From contig NZ_JACOPH010000001.1 of assembly GCF_014287635.1 (NCBI RefSeq), forward strand, positions 186,001 to 250,000: 64,000 nt of DNA, written 5' to 3'. Shown here one piece after another: positions 25,217-33,747 of this stretch (its first letter is position 1; the number at the start of each line of letters is the position of its first letter). The notes under the pieces were generated by a model that was not told where the DNA came from, did no database searches, and saw only the letters and a program-made list of their open reading frames with translations. The DNA comes from Roseburia zhanii. Lineage in GTDB: Bacteria > Bacillota > Clostridia > Lachnospirales > Lachnospiraceae. A program made the translations under genes and the position numbers.

Positions 25217-26826
25217 TGATAAAGGACAAAAAACTATTGATGATAGGTATTCTGTTATGTTGTATGATAATGGTACCATTGTTTAATCAGGGAATTATGT
25301 GCGGGGATGAATTGACTACTAGATTTAACGCTATGAATGGTTTTGGATTCTTTCTAAAAAGTTTTATGCAGGAGCAGTTAAGTAAGGGGAGAGCATTAGC
25401 TATTGTAGTAGCACTTCCATCTTATTTAGGTTTTTTGTTTTCTGGCAATGAATGCTTTAGAGTTGTACAAATTATTTCAATTTTTTTAGATGTATTTTTA
25501 TTTTCTTATCTTGTTAACAAATTAATGAAAGACAAATATTTTAGTATATTTTTGGGAGTTTTTTTAGTGGCATTTTTGCCGATATCATTTGAAAATACAG
25601 CACCTAATGCTTTTTGTACATTATTTAATTTCCCGTTCGCATTTTTATTACTTTCATATATCTTCTTTTTAGATTATATAGATAATAAAAACATCTCTAA
25701 AATATTTATTTCAATGATATTATTATTTGTAGCAGAGATGTGTTATGAAGCATTTATTGCGTTAACGCCTCTTTATTTGTTTATTTTATTATATCGAATG
25801 AACATAAAACAAGAGTTTAAAAAAATTGTTGTCTATTTAAGCATACCTTTTTTTACTAGTTGTTTATATTTGGTGACATATATATTGTGCTCGAAAATAT
25901 ATGTATCAAATTATGCTGGAAATCAATTAGGTATATCTGATATAAAAGGCTCTATAGCAATTATTGGACATCTTTTTAAAGCTGCTATTCCTGGATTTTT
26001 CATTTGGGGAAGCGATAAATATCGTTTTTTACTAAAAATATTCTGGAATTTTTCAGTTGCAGAAATGTTTAGAGTTGGTATTCTGGTAATTTCATTTATA
26101 TATGTTTTGTTTAATTTATTTGGAAAAAGAAAATTGAACAAAACTGAAATGATATGGAAAAAACATATTGGAGTTATTATTAGCAGTATCATATGCATGA
26201 TTCTTCCTTCGCTTCCTATAGCAGTGTCAGAAATGTATCAAGGAGGAGTTGGGGAAAATGGATTTGTTGCTTTACCGGTAACATACTTTTCTTATTATTT
26301 TGCAGTTTTGATAATCTGTTATATAGTTTGGTTTCTTTTAAAAGATAATTGGAAGATAGTTATGGCGGCGGTATGTATTTGTGTGATATTGACTGGAATA
26401 CAATTTTCAAATGGTGTTTTTTCGCAGGAACAAAATAGAAATTTTAATCGTTTAGAACAGATGGAAAATTGTTTGAAAACGGATATGTTTAAATGGTTTG
26501 GAAATACAGAATTTGTATCAGAGGATATGTTTAAAACCATAAATTCTATGGCATTTTATGATTCATATTGGACACAGTTCTCAGCATATTGTGGAAATGG
26601 TGCTGTTATTTCAAATAAGGAAGTGTCAGATAAGCAAAATCGAATTTATTATAGAGATAATAAGATGTATGTCTGGTATAATAATGAATTATATGTATTT
26701 ACTTATGATACTGTTATGGGAGAGGATTTAGTTATAGTAACTGATGAAAAATGCAGTTTTCAGCAATATAAGAATCCGATTAGGGATCATGGATTCAATA
26801 TTTACCATTTTCAAAATCTTAATTGA
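25216..26826 (+). CDS. multi-pass membrane protein, GT-C-type glycosyltransferase-like
   Basis: 536 residues with about eleven hydrophobic segments and a soluble C-terminal tail of about 110 residues (from NRNFNRLEQMENC). The first external loop carries CGDELTTRF, an acidic pair directly after helix 1 as in GT-C enzymes that use polyprenyl-phosphate sugars (GtrII/ArnT types). No family-specific motif lets me go further. ATG 25216 follows AAGGAG (25202-25207) at eight bases and overlaps the acyltransferase stop by one base. One of the most AT-rich genes: 25501-25560 has 12 G/C in 60 bases. A GtrB-like gene at 28003 could supply its lipid-linked donor. Confidence 0.6.
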   Translation: MIKDKKLLMIGILLCCMIMVPLFNQGIMCGDELTTRFNAMNGFGFFLKSFMQEQLSKGRALAIVVALPSYLGFLFSGNECFRVVQIISIFLDVFLFSYLVNKLMKDKYFSIFLGVFLVAFLPISFENTAPNAFCTLFNFPFAFLLLSYIFFLDYIDNKNISKIFISMILLFVAEMCYEAFIALTPLYLFILLYRMNIKQEFKKIVVYLSIPFFTSCLYLVTYILCSKIYVSNYAGNQLGISDIKGSIAIIGHLFKAAIPGFFIWGSDKYRFLLKIFWNFSVAEMFRVGILVISFIYVLFNLFGKRKLNKTEMIWKKHIGVIISSIICMILPSLPIAVSEMYQGGVGENGFVALPVTYFSYYFAVLIICYIVWFLLKDNWKIVMAAVCICVILTGIQFSNGVFSQEQNRNFNRLEQMENCLKTDMFKWFGNTEFVSEDMFKTINSMAFYDSYWTQFSAYCGNGAVISNKEVSDKQNRIYYRDNKMYVWYNNELYVFTYDTVMGEDLVIVTDEKCSFQQYKNPIRDHGFNIYHFQNLN

Positions 26827-26848
26827 TTTAAGTAGGAAGGAAGAAAAA

Positions 26849-27979
26849 GTGATTAATTTTAATGTACCACCATGTATTGGTAAAGAAAAAGAATGTATTG
26901 AAGAAGCGATTGCAAATCATAAGATATGCGGGGATGGTGTATTTACAAAGAAGTGCTCAGAGTGGTTAGAGAATAAGACAAAAACAAGCAAAGCGCTTCT
27001 TACTACTTCCTGTACACATGCTACAGAAATGGCAGCATTGCTTTGTAATATACAACCGGGAGATGAGGTGATCATGCCATCTTATACATTTGTTTCAACC
27101 GCAGATGCATTTGTGCTGAGAGGAGCAACAGCTGTTTTCGTTGATATTCGTCCTGATACAATGAATATCGATGAATCGCTGATTGAAGGTGCGATTACAG
27201 AAAAGACAAAAGCAATTGTGCCGGTACATTATGCTGGAGTATCTTGTGAAATGGATACGATAATGGATATTGCCAAACGTCATCATCTTTATGTAATAGA
27301 GGATGCAGCACAGGGAATTATGAGTACATATAAAGGAAAGGCATTAGGAACGATTGGTGATTATGGCTGCTACAGCTTTCATGAAACAAAGAATTATTCC
27401 ATGGGAGAAGGCGGAGCATTGCTGATCAAAGATGAAAAAAATGCAGAAGATGCAGAGATCATTCGGGAAAAGGGAACAAACCGCAGTAAATTTTTTAGAG
27501 GTCAGATTGATAAATATACATGGGTAGAGGCAGGATCTTCATATTTACCGAGTGAATTGAATGCAGCGTATTTATGGGCACAATTATCAGAAGCAGAAAT
27601 GATAAATGAAAATAGACGCTATTCATGGGATTTATATTATGAAATGTTGAAACCATTAGAGGAACGTGGATTGATAGATTTACCAGTTGTGCCTGAAGAT
27701 TGTGTTCATAATGCACATATGTTTTATGTAAAAACAAAGGATCTGAGTGAAAGAAGTGCATTGATCAGTTATTTAAAAGAGAATGGAGTTATGGCAGTAT
27801 TTCACTATATTCCGTTACATAATGCACCAGCCGGAAAGAAATATGGTCGGTTTTATGGAGAAGACTGTTATACAACAAAGGAAAGCGAAAGGATTATGCG
27901 TTTGCCAATGTATTATAATTTAACAGAAGAAGATATTCATACAGTTGTAAAACATGTGAAAGCATTTTACAGAGTCTGA
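26849..27979 (+). CDS. wecE: dTDP-4-amino-4,6-dideoxygalactose transaminase (WecE/RffA family)
   Basis: PLP-dependent DegT/DnrJ/EryC1 aminotransferase of 376 residues, converting dTDP-4-keto-6-deoxyglucose to the 4-amino sugar with glutamate as donor. The sequence tracks E. coli WecE closely by eye: CGDGVFTKKC, QPGDEVIMPSYTFVSTADAF, VDIRPDTMNID, VIEDAAQG, the PLP lysine K181 in SFHETKNY, KGTNRSKFFRGQ and VFHYIPLHNAPAG. I choose GTG 26849 (VINFNVPP aligns with the family N-terminus), with AGGAAGG at 26834-26840; frames reading further upstream overlap the previous gene and lack homology. rmlA/rmlB for its substrate are not in the window. Followed by MaoC and GNAT genes that could acylate the amine. 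Confidence 0.92.
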   Translation: MINFNVPPCIGKEKECIEEAIANHKICGDGVFTKKCSEWLENKTKTSKALLTTSCTHATEMAALLCNIQPGDEVIMPSYTFVSTADAFVLRGATAVFVDIRPDTMNIDESLIEGAITEKTKAIVPVHYAGVSCEMDTIMDIAKRHHLYVIEDAAQGIMSTYKGKALGTIGDYGCYSFHETKNYSMGEGGALLIKDEKNAEDAEIIREKGTNRSKFFRGQIDKYTWVEAGSSYLPSELNAAYLWAQLSEAEMINENRRYSWDLYYEMLKPLEERGLIDLPVVPEDCVHNAHMFYVKTKDLSERSALISYLKENGVMAVFHYIPLHNAPAGKKYGRFYGEDCYTTKESERIMRLPMYYNLTEEDIHTVVKHVKAFYRV

Positions 27980-28002
27980 TTATTTCAGTATGAGGTAGAA
28001 GA

Positions 28003-28956
28003 ATGAAAAAAATTGGTTTTGTAATTCCGTGTTACAGATCAGAAAAAACAATTAATGGTGTTGTGCAGGAAATCGAAGATGCAGTATCAAAAATGCATCT
28101 TGAGTATGAGATTCTATTGGTAAATGATTATTCACCAGATAATACATTTCAGGTGATAAAAAGCATTGCAGAAACACATCATGGGGTGACTGCGGTGAAT
28201 ATGGCAAAAAATTTTGGTCAACATGCTGCAATTATGGCAGGATTTTCCTATTTGAGTGATGATACAGATGTTGTATGCTGTCTTGATGATGATGGGCAGA
28301 CACCGGCTGATGAAGTTGAAAAAATGTTATCAAAATTAGAAGAAGGTTATGATGTGGTTTATGCAGAGTATGAAACAAAAGAACATTCTTCATTTCGAAA
28401 TTTTGGAAGTAAGATAAATAGCATGATGGCAGAGCATTTGTTAGGAAAGCCAAAAGATCTATATCTTTCTAGTTATTTTGTTGCAAGAAGATTCGTTATT
28501 GAGAAAATTCTTGAATATGAAAATCCATATCCATATTTGCCGGGGCTGGTATTAAGAACAACTGGAAATATTGGAAATGTGTCTGTACAACATAGGTCTA
28601 GAGAGATTGGAACGTCTGGTTATACTATGAAAAAACTCCTAGGGTTATGGTTAAATGGATTTACCGCATTTTCTATCAAACCATTGAGAATAGCCACTTT
28701 ATTAGGTTTTGTATCGGCTATAGGAGGTTTTTTGTTTGTTATTTATACGATAATAAATAAAATTATAAATATAAATGTTCCTGTCGGATGGAGTTCGACA
28801 ATAGCGGCTATTTTCTTGATGGGTGGACTAATATTGATGGTATTAGGTATGATTGGTGAGTATATAGGAAGAATCTATATAAGTATGAATAAAGCACCGC
28901 AGTATGTGATTAGAGAATGTATCAATCCGTTGAATGAAGAAGAAAGAGAAGGTTAA
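28003..28956 (+). CDS. polyprenyl-phosphate glycosyltransferase, GtrB/DPM1-like family 2
   Basis: 317 residues. GT-A domain: FVIPCYRSEKTI, LLVNDYSPDNTF, NMAKNFGQHAAIMAGF (the R/K-N-FG-Q/K block of the GtrB group) and CLDDDGQTP (DDD metal site). Two C-terminal membrane helices (IATLLGFVSAIGGFLFVIYT and IAAIFLMGGLILMVLGMIGE) follow, then YIGRIYISMNKAPQYVIRE. The family makes undecaprenyl-phosphate-linked sugars for use by GT-C enzymes outside the membrane. Its position right after wecE suggests that it loads the aminodeoxy sugar onto lipid, with the GT-C-like protein at 25216 as a possible user. That link is inference. Confidence 0.87.
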   Translation: MKKIGFVIPCYRSEKTINGVVQEIEDAVSKMHLEYEILLVNDYSPDNTFQVIKSIAETHHGVTAVNMAKNFGQHAAIMAGFSYLSDDTDVVCCLDDDGQTPADEVEKMLSKLEEGYDVVYAEYETKEHSSFRNFGSKINSMMAEHLLGKPKDLYLSSYFVARRFVIEKILEYENPYPYLPGLVLRTTGNIGNVSVQHRSREIGTSGYTMKKLLGLWLNGFTAFSIKPLRIATLLGFVSAIGGFLFVIYTIINKIININVPVGWSSTIAAIFLMGGLILMVLGMIGEYIGRIYISMNKAPQYVIRECINPLNEEEREG

Positions 28957-28959
28957 TGT

Positions 28960-29376
28960 ATGGGTTCATATAGTATTCGGGATATAAAAGTTACTGATTA
29001 TGTAGAAAAAGAATTTTATATTGATGAAGATATGGGGAGAAAGTTCGCTGAGCTTTCAGGAGATTTTAACCCTGTTCATTTAGATGCAGAGTATGCAAAT
29101 AATACCATGTTTAAAGGAAAGATTGCACATGGAATGTTAGTTGCTAGTTTTATTTCAGGGGTAATCGGAAATGATTTCCCGGGAGAAGGAACAATTTATA
29201 TGAAACAGGATTTGCAGTTTGTAAAACCTGTACGATATGGTGATACTATAAAGGTGCGTATTGAAGCTGATTCGATCAATGAGGAAAAAGCGAGAGTTAC
29301 TTTAAAAACAGAATGTTTTAATCAGCATGAAGAAAAAGTGATTACAGGAACTGCGTTGGTTATGGTAAGGCGTTAG
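28960..29376 (+). CDS. MaoC-like (R)-specific enoyl-CoA hydratase
   Basis: 138-residue hot-dog-fold hydratase. The hydratase-2 motif is intact: LSGDFNPVHLD with catalytic Asp35 and His40, then KGKIAHGML. Such enzymes hydrate crotonyl-CoA-type substrates to (R)-3-hydroxyacyl-CoA. AGAAGG lies eight bases before the ATG. Lying between an Und-P glycosyltransferase and a GNAT in a sugar-amine pathway, it most likely supplies a 3-hydroxyacyl-CoA for N-acylation of the 4-amino sugar; comparable acyl-CoA enzymes occur in anthrose and modified-viosamine gene clusters. A housekeeping butyrate or PHB role is possible but the context argues against it. Confidence 0.88.
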   Translation: MGSYSIRDIKVTDYVEKEFYIDEDMGRKFAELSGDFNPVHLDAEYANNTMFKGKIAHGMLVASFISGVIGNDFPGEGTIYMKQDLQFVKPVRYGDTIKVRIEADSINEEKARVTLKTECFNQHEEKVITGTALVMVRR

Positions 29377-29390
29377 GGAGGAAAATGGCG

Positions 29391-30299
29391 ATGGTATCTT
29401 TTATTGATGACAATTTTACTTTGGCAGAAGGGTTTTTAAAAAGGGATTATGCGGAAATTGGAAATCTTATAAGAAAAGAGAAAGAAAAACTTACAATTTA
29501 TGAAGAAACAGATGATTTATTAGTAGGATGCATGGTAACTAAAAATATTCCGTTATCTAATTTGTATAAGGGTGAGTTCTATGTAGTTCGTTTTTTATGT
29601 GCAAATGTAGATACAATGCATAATGAAAAACAGATGAACTGTATTATTGAATTGTTAAAAAAATTGAAGGAAAGAATAGAGAAAAATAAAGGGTATTATA
29701 ATTTTAGAATACCTTCTCATATTGTTGATATTATAAAGGCATATAATGTAGTTTTTCAAGGTGGGATTTTCTGTGGTGGTACTGTAGAGGAGATTATTTC
29801 TGGAAAAAGTGTAAGTAATCAGCTCAAAGATGGATTAAAAGTATTCTTTGGAAATTCAAGCTATATTGAAAAACATAAAAATACTTTAATGGATATGACA
29901 TATAAATCATTTGAATCTTATCAGGGACAGTATCATTTATCCTATGTTACAGAGGAGAAAGCTGGTAAAATATATGAAAATTGGATTGAAAGCAGTTTAA
30001 ATGAATGTAATGATAAAAATGTGATTATTGCCGAATATGAAGGAAGTCCTATTGGTTTTGTGACAATAGCAGAAAAAGAGCACGCTGTAGAAGGAGTATT
30101 ATCTGCTGTAGAAAATAAACATCGAAAATTAGGTGCATACCGTGCCATGATTTCGTATATTGTGAATTATGCAAATGAGAATGGAAAGAGTTTTATCACC
30201 AGTACGCAATTTGATAATTTTATCGTACAGGGTGTTTGGAATTCAATAGGTTTAAAGCCGTTTTATTCGATTTATAATTTTCATATATTAAGTGAATAA
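29391..30299 (+). CDS. GNAT-family N-acyltransferase (WecD-like C-terminal domain)
   Basis: 302 residues. The last 130 look like a GNAT domain: NVIIAEYEGSPIGFVTI, a beta-4 strand with AVENKHRKLGAYRAMISYIV (degenerate acyl-CoA pyrophosphate loop), then STQFDNFIVQGVWNSIGLKP, which resembles the 'TQ..N.....' end of WecD-type sugar N-acetyltransferases. The N-terminal 150 residues are less clear and may be a second, diverged GNAT-like fold. ATG 29391 is nine bases after GGGAGG (29376-29381); ATG 29385 is only three bases away and less likely. Expected to acylate the amine made by WecE, perhaps with the 3-hydroxyacyl-CoA from MaoC. Last gene of the AT-rich cassette. Confidence 0.75.
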   Translation: MVSFIDDNFTLAEGFLKRDYAEIGNLIRKEKEKLTIYEETDDLLVGCMVTKNIPLSNLYKGEFYVVRFLCANVDTMHNEKQMNCIIELLKKLKERIEKNKGYYNFRIPSHIVDIIKAYNVVFQGGIFCGGTVEEIISGKSVSNQLKDGLKVFFGNSSYIEKHKNTLMDMTYKSFESYQGQYHLSYVTEEKAGKIYENWIESSLNECNDKNVIIAEYEGSPIGFVTIAEKEHAVEGVLSAVENKHRKLGAYRAMISYIVNYANENGKSFITSTQFDNFIVQGVWNSIGLKPFYSIYNFHILSE

Positions 30300-30527
30300 C
30301 TACCATAAGTTATATTGGAAATGAGCAAGAAAGAACTAAGCTGGATAAAAGTATGATTTTCCCTAAAGAGTGGTTTTACACCGTCTATGGTCAAAAGATT
30401 TACATCTGTATGCGACGTTGAGTCTGAAAAGGTAGGAATATTCTTTTCTACCCCAAAATATGCAAATATCAGAATGTATATGAAATGCAATAATGGAGAA
30501 ATTTGTAGAAAAGTAAGAGGTACGCTC
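30300..30527 (+). other. intergenic region without recognised gene
   Basis: About 230 bases. An imperfect hairpin (GGTAGGAA against TTTTCTACC, roughly 30431-30452) has no T tract, so I do not call a terminator. A frame opening at 30387 runs into the next gene but has no homology or ribosome binding site. I see no convincing promoter. Confidence 0.4.
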
Positions 30528-32513
30528 ATGTTTCACAAAAGAAAATCAGAAGTCTCCTGTGTTACCGCTGGGGGACTTCTTCTGTTACTGATTGCAATAA
30601 AATCACAGATGCTTGTTACGGAAGATTATACAGGTAGGACTATTTCAGTGTATCAGGCAGCACCATTATGTGCCTATGTTTTATTAGCTGGTCTGATCTG
30701 TACGGTAATTATGTGGTCAGGAAAGATCAAATATCAGAAAGCTTCAGAAATTTTAGCAGTTTTGACATTGTGTATTATGCCGGTAATCAGTTTTTTTATG
30801 TTTGAGATGGTTGCTGGTAATTTTTTTACAATCCTGCATAATAAGGTTGGGTTGGTATTGCTGAATCTTATGATCTGGTATCTCTTATATGCGGTAGTAT
30901 TTGCATTGACAAACAGAGTACGATTTACTGTAATATTTTTAAATTCGTTTACATATCTGTTTGCTGTGGCGAATGCATTTGTCGTACAGTTTCGTGAACA
31001 GCCGATCATGCTCATGGATCTGAAATCATTTAAGACAGCAGCATCCGTAGCAGGCGAGTATGAATATATATTGACTGTTAATATGGTTTTAATGGGGCTG
31101 TTAATGCTTCTTTGCAATCTGTGGATACTTAATATGGAATTTCGATTTTTAAATTGGAAATACCGTATAACATATGGAGTATTTACATGTGTCTGTATAT
31201 ATTGTTCGATACAGGGGGATGTTTGCAGGAAATCTGTTTGAAAAGGCAGGTTCAGCAGGGCTTGATTTTTTCCGTTTCAATCTGACATATCAGACGAATG
31301 GATATATGGCATGTACAATGCAGAGTATCTGCTATTTAAAAGTGAAAGAGCCGGAGGGATATTCGCTAGAGTATGTCAGGCAGATGGCAGAAAGTGTTCC
31401 TCAAAAAGAAGATAAGGCAGTCGGACTTCCGGAAAATGTTATTGTAGTTATGAATGAATCTTTTTCAGATCTGTCGGTATTGGGGGATTTTAATACATCC
31501 GATGATGTGTTAGAAAATTTTTATAATGAATCAGGTAATATTAAAAGAGGGTATGTATATGTATCTGTATATGGAGGCGGTACAGCAAATTCTGAATTTG
31601 AGTTTCTTACAGGAAATTCCGTTGTCAGTATTCCTTCTGGTGCAGTAGCATATCAAATGTATGTGAATAAAGGTGATTCTTCGATTGTTTCTCAGTTTAA
31701 ACAGCAAGGGTATCGTACAATAGCATTTCACCCATATCGTAAAGATAATTATAATCGTGTGAATGTATATGATATATATGGATTTGATGCATATTATGGC
31801 AAAGATGATGTGAAGATCAAAAAAATAAGAAAATATGCATCTGACAAATCAGATTATAAAAGTCTGATTAAAATGTATGAAGAAAAAGAACCAGGAGAAA
31901 AATTATTCATTTTCAATGTGACGATGCAGAATCATGGCGGCTATGACTATGATAAATACGAAAGTACCGTGTCATTAACAGACTGCCCCGGTATATATCC
32001 ACAGACGGAGCAGTATTTAAGCCTTATGAAAGAATCTGATGTGGCATTGAAATATTTACTGGATTACTTTTCCAAAGTGGATGAAAAGACAGTGATCCTG
32101 CTTTTTGGAGATCACCAGCCGAAATTAGAAGATGGATTTTATGAGATGGCATACGGAACTGAAATCACGAATGAGAATTTCTCTGATTTTTAATGAACAA
32201 ATATATGACTCCATATATGCTCTGGTCTAATTATCCATTGGATATAGAAGAAAAAGCATATACAAGTACAAATTATCTTGGCAGTTATCTATTAGAGGCA
32301 ATAGGAATGGATATGCCAGTGTATAATCGATATTTATTAGAACTTGAAAAAGAAGTTCCTGCAGTTAATTATTTTGGATATCTGGATAAAGAAAATCAGC
32401 GGCATTTGATAGGTGAGGACAATCCATGTCAGAAATTGTTAGATGACTATCAGATTTTTGAATATAATAACCTGTTTGATAAGGGAAAACGTCTAGCGGA
32501 ATTATATGAGTAA
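30528..32513 (+). pseudogene. LTA synthase family sulfatase (LtaS-like), disrupted by two frameshifts
   Basis: One LtaS-type gene is split across three frames. Part 1 (30528-31241) has five membrane helices. Part 2 (from about 31214 to 32193) holds the extracellular sulfatase-fold domain: VMNESFSDLS (metal site), YGGGTANSEFEFLTG (catalytic Thr), MQNHGGYD and LFGDHQP. Part 3 (32193-32513) is the C-terminal end (TPYMLWSNYPL, NYLGSYLLEAIG). The first break lies at a G5 run (31214-31218), where one G fewer restores the frame; the second at a T5 run (32187-32191), where one T more restores it. The intact enzyme would transfer glycerol-phosphate or a similar group to a surface polymer. ATG 30528 follows AGAGG. 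Both breaks in homopolymers could be sequencing errors. Confidence 0.85.
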
Positions 32514-32656
32514 CAGATTTAGGATAAAATTAAATTGCATACAACAATCCTTTATGCTACAATCAGGCAAAGCATATTTTCTAAAATCATATCAATAATC
32601 TCTTAATATCTAAAACTTCAGAAAACTCATGCTTTTAATCCAATAACAGAAAAAAG

Positions 32657-32693
32657 GCAGGAGTTTTAGGGATACTCCTGCAACATAAGGAGG
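32657..32693 (+). promoter_or_regulatory. leader hairpin and strong ribosome binding site of Rpn copy A
   Basis: GCAGGAGT (32657-32664) pairs with ACTCCTGC (32674-32681) around a 9-base loop, followed by AAGGAGG (32687-32693), seven bases before the ATG at 32701. No T tract, so more likely a structure in the mRNA leader than a terminator. Confidence 0.5.
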
Positions 32694-32700
32694 ACAACAG

Positions 32701-33573
32701 ATGGCAGAGAACAAGGTGAATCGTAACTACAAAGATACCGTATTCCGGATGCTGTTTCAAGACAGGGAAAATCTGCTTAGCCTGTATAATGCGGTGAATG
32801 GAACTGTATATGAGGATGTGGATGGACTTGTGATCACGACACTTCAGGATGCGGTGTATATGAATTACAAGAATGATGTTTCATTCGTATTTGATTTTAC
32901 ATTAAGTATTTATGAACATCAGTCGACGGTGAATCAGAATATGCCGCTTCGGGATCTGATCTATGTAAGTAAGGTGTTACAGGGACAGATGAAAGATCAG
33001 GATATATACAGTTCAAGACAGATTAAACTGCCGACACCGAAGTTTGTAGTATTTTATAACGGAACAGATGAACAGCCGGAGAAACAGACCTTGCGGTTAT
33101 CGGATGCTTACAAGAAACAGTTAGAGGAAGTGGAATTAGAACTGACTGTAACTGTCTACAATATCAACTATGGTCATAATCAAAAATTGTTAGAAGCATG
33201 TCAGACACTAAAAGAGTATGCACAATATGTAGCGGCAGTCAGAGAATATGTAAAAGAGATGCCACTGGCAGAAGCAGTGGAATCAGCGGTAGATAGCTGT
33301 ATCAGGCAGGGGATTTTAGCAGATTTTTTGAGAAAAAACCGGGCGGAGGCGATAGAGATGAGTATCTTTGAATATGATGAAGAAAAGCATTTGAAAAGTG
33401 AACGTGAGATCTGGTTGGCAGAGGGAATCGCATCCGAAATTGTCAGTATGGGTTTAGAATGTGGTCTTTCTAAGGAGCAGATACTTCACCGTCTGCAGAC
33501 GAAATTAAATATATCCGAACAAACAGCAAAAGAATATTTTGACAAATATAGCAAAGAGCCGGTCAGAATATAA
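32701..33573 (+). CDS. Rpn family recombination-promoting nuclease/putative transposase, copy A
   Basis: 290 residues. N-terminus NRNYKDTVFRMLFQDRENLLSLYNAVNGT, then the PD-(D/E)XK-type core: DVDGLVI, KNDVSFVFD and LSIYEHQST (Asp and Glu-X-Gln triad), and the conserved MPLRDLIYV and PTPKFVVFYNG. The C-terminal 70 residues are helical with CGLSKEQILHRLQTKLNISEQTA. Rpn proteins are RecA-independent recombination nucleases in E. coli, and some act as anti-phage toxins held in check by a protein made from an internal start. Copy A lacks 12 residues (EEGTRLGIEKG region) found in copy B. Neighbouring copy B is nearly identical. Confidence 0.9.
   Translation: MAENKVNRNYKDTVFRMLFQDRENLLSLYNAVNGTVYEDVDGLVITTLQDAVYMNYKNDVSFVFDFTLSIYEHQSTVNQNMPLRDLIYVSKVLQGQMKDQDIYSSRQIKLPTPKFVVFYNGTDEQPEKQTLRLSDAYKKQLEEVELELTVTVYNINYGHNQKLLEACQTLKEYAQYVAAVREYVKEMPLAEAVESAVDSCIRQGILADFLRKNRAEAIEMSIFEYDEEKHLKSEREIWLAEGIASEIVSMGLECGLSKEQILHRLQTKLNISEQTAKEYFDKYSKEPVRI
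33345..33573 (+). other. candidate internal start producing a C-terminal fragment of Rpn copy A
   Basis: Inside the gene, GGAGG (33345-33349) lies eight bases before an in-frame ATG (33358). Translation from there gives 71 residues starting MSIFEYDEEKH and ending with the Rpn stop. In E. coli Rpn genes a small protein from an internal start blocks the toxic full-length nuclease, so this could be the antitoxin. The GGAGG could also be chance codon use (CGG-GCG-GAG-GCG). Confidence 0.45.
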
Positions 33574-33703
33574 AAATATAAATTGCATACAACAATCCTT
33601 TATGCTACAATTAGGCAAAGCATATTTTCTAAAATCATATCAACAATCTCTTAATATCTAAAAATTCAGAAAACTCATGCTTTTAATCCAATAACAGAAA
33701 AAA

Positions 33704-33740
33704 GCAGGGGTTTAAAGAATGCTCCTGCAACATAAGGAGG
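33704..33740 (+). promoter_or_regulatory. leader hairpin and ribosome binding site of Rpn copy B
   Basis: GCAGGGGT (33704-33711) pairs with GCTCCTGC (33721-33728) around a 9-base loop; two Watson-Crick pairs of copy A are replaced by G-T pairs, so the stem is kept. AAGGAGG follows and the ATG is at 33748. Confidence 0.5.
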
Positions 33741-33747
33741 ACAACAG

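Noticed and set aside
26744..26848. Upstream ATG extending WecE by 35 residues
   Set aside because: It lies inside the preceding gene; the homologous N-terminus begins at GTG 26849 with AGGAAGG upstream.
30431..30452. Hairpin before the LtaS-like gene as a terminator
   Set aside because: Imperfect stem with wobble and no T tract.
31174..32193. Middle part of the LtaS-like gene as an independent protein starting at ATG 31174
   Set aside because: No ribosome binding site there; the frames on both sides continue the same family, so this is one broken gene.
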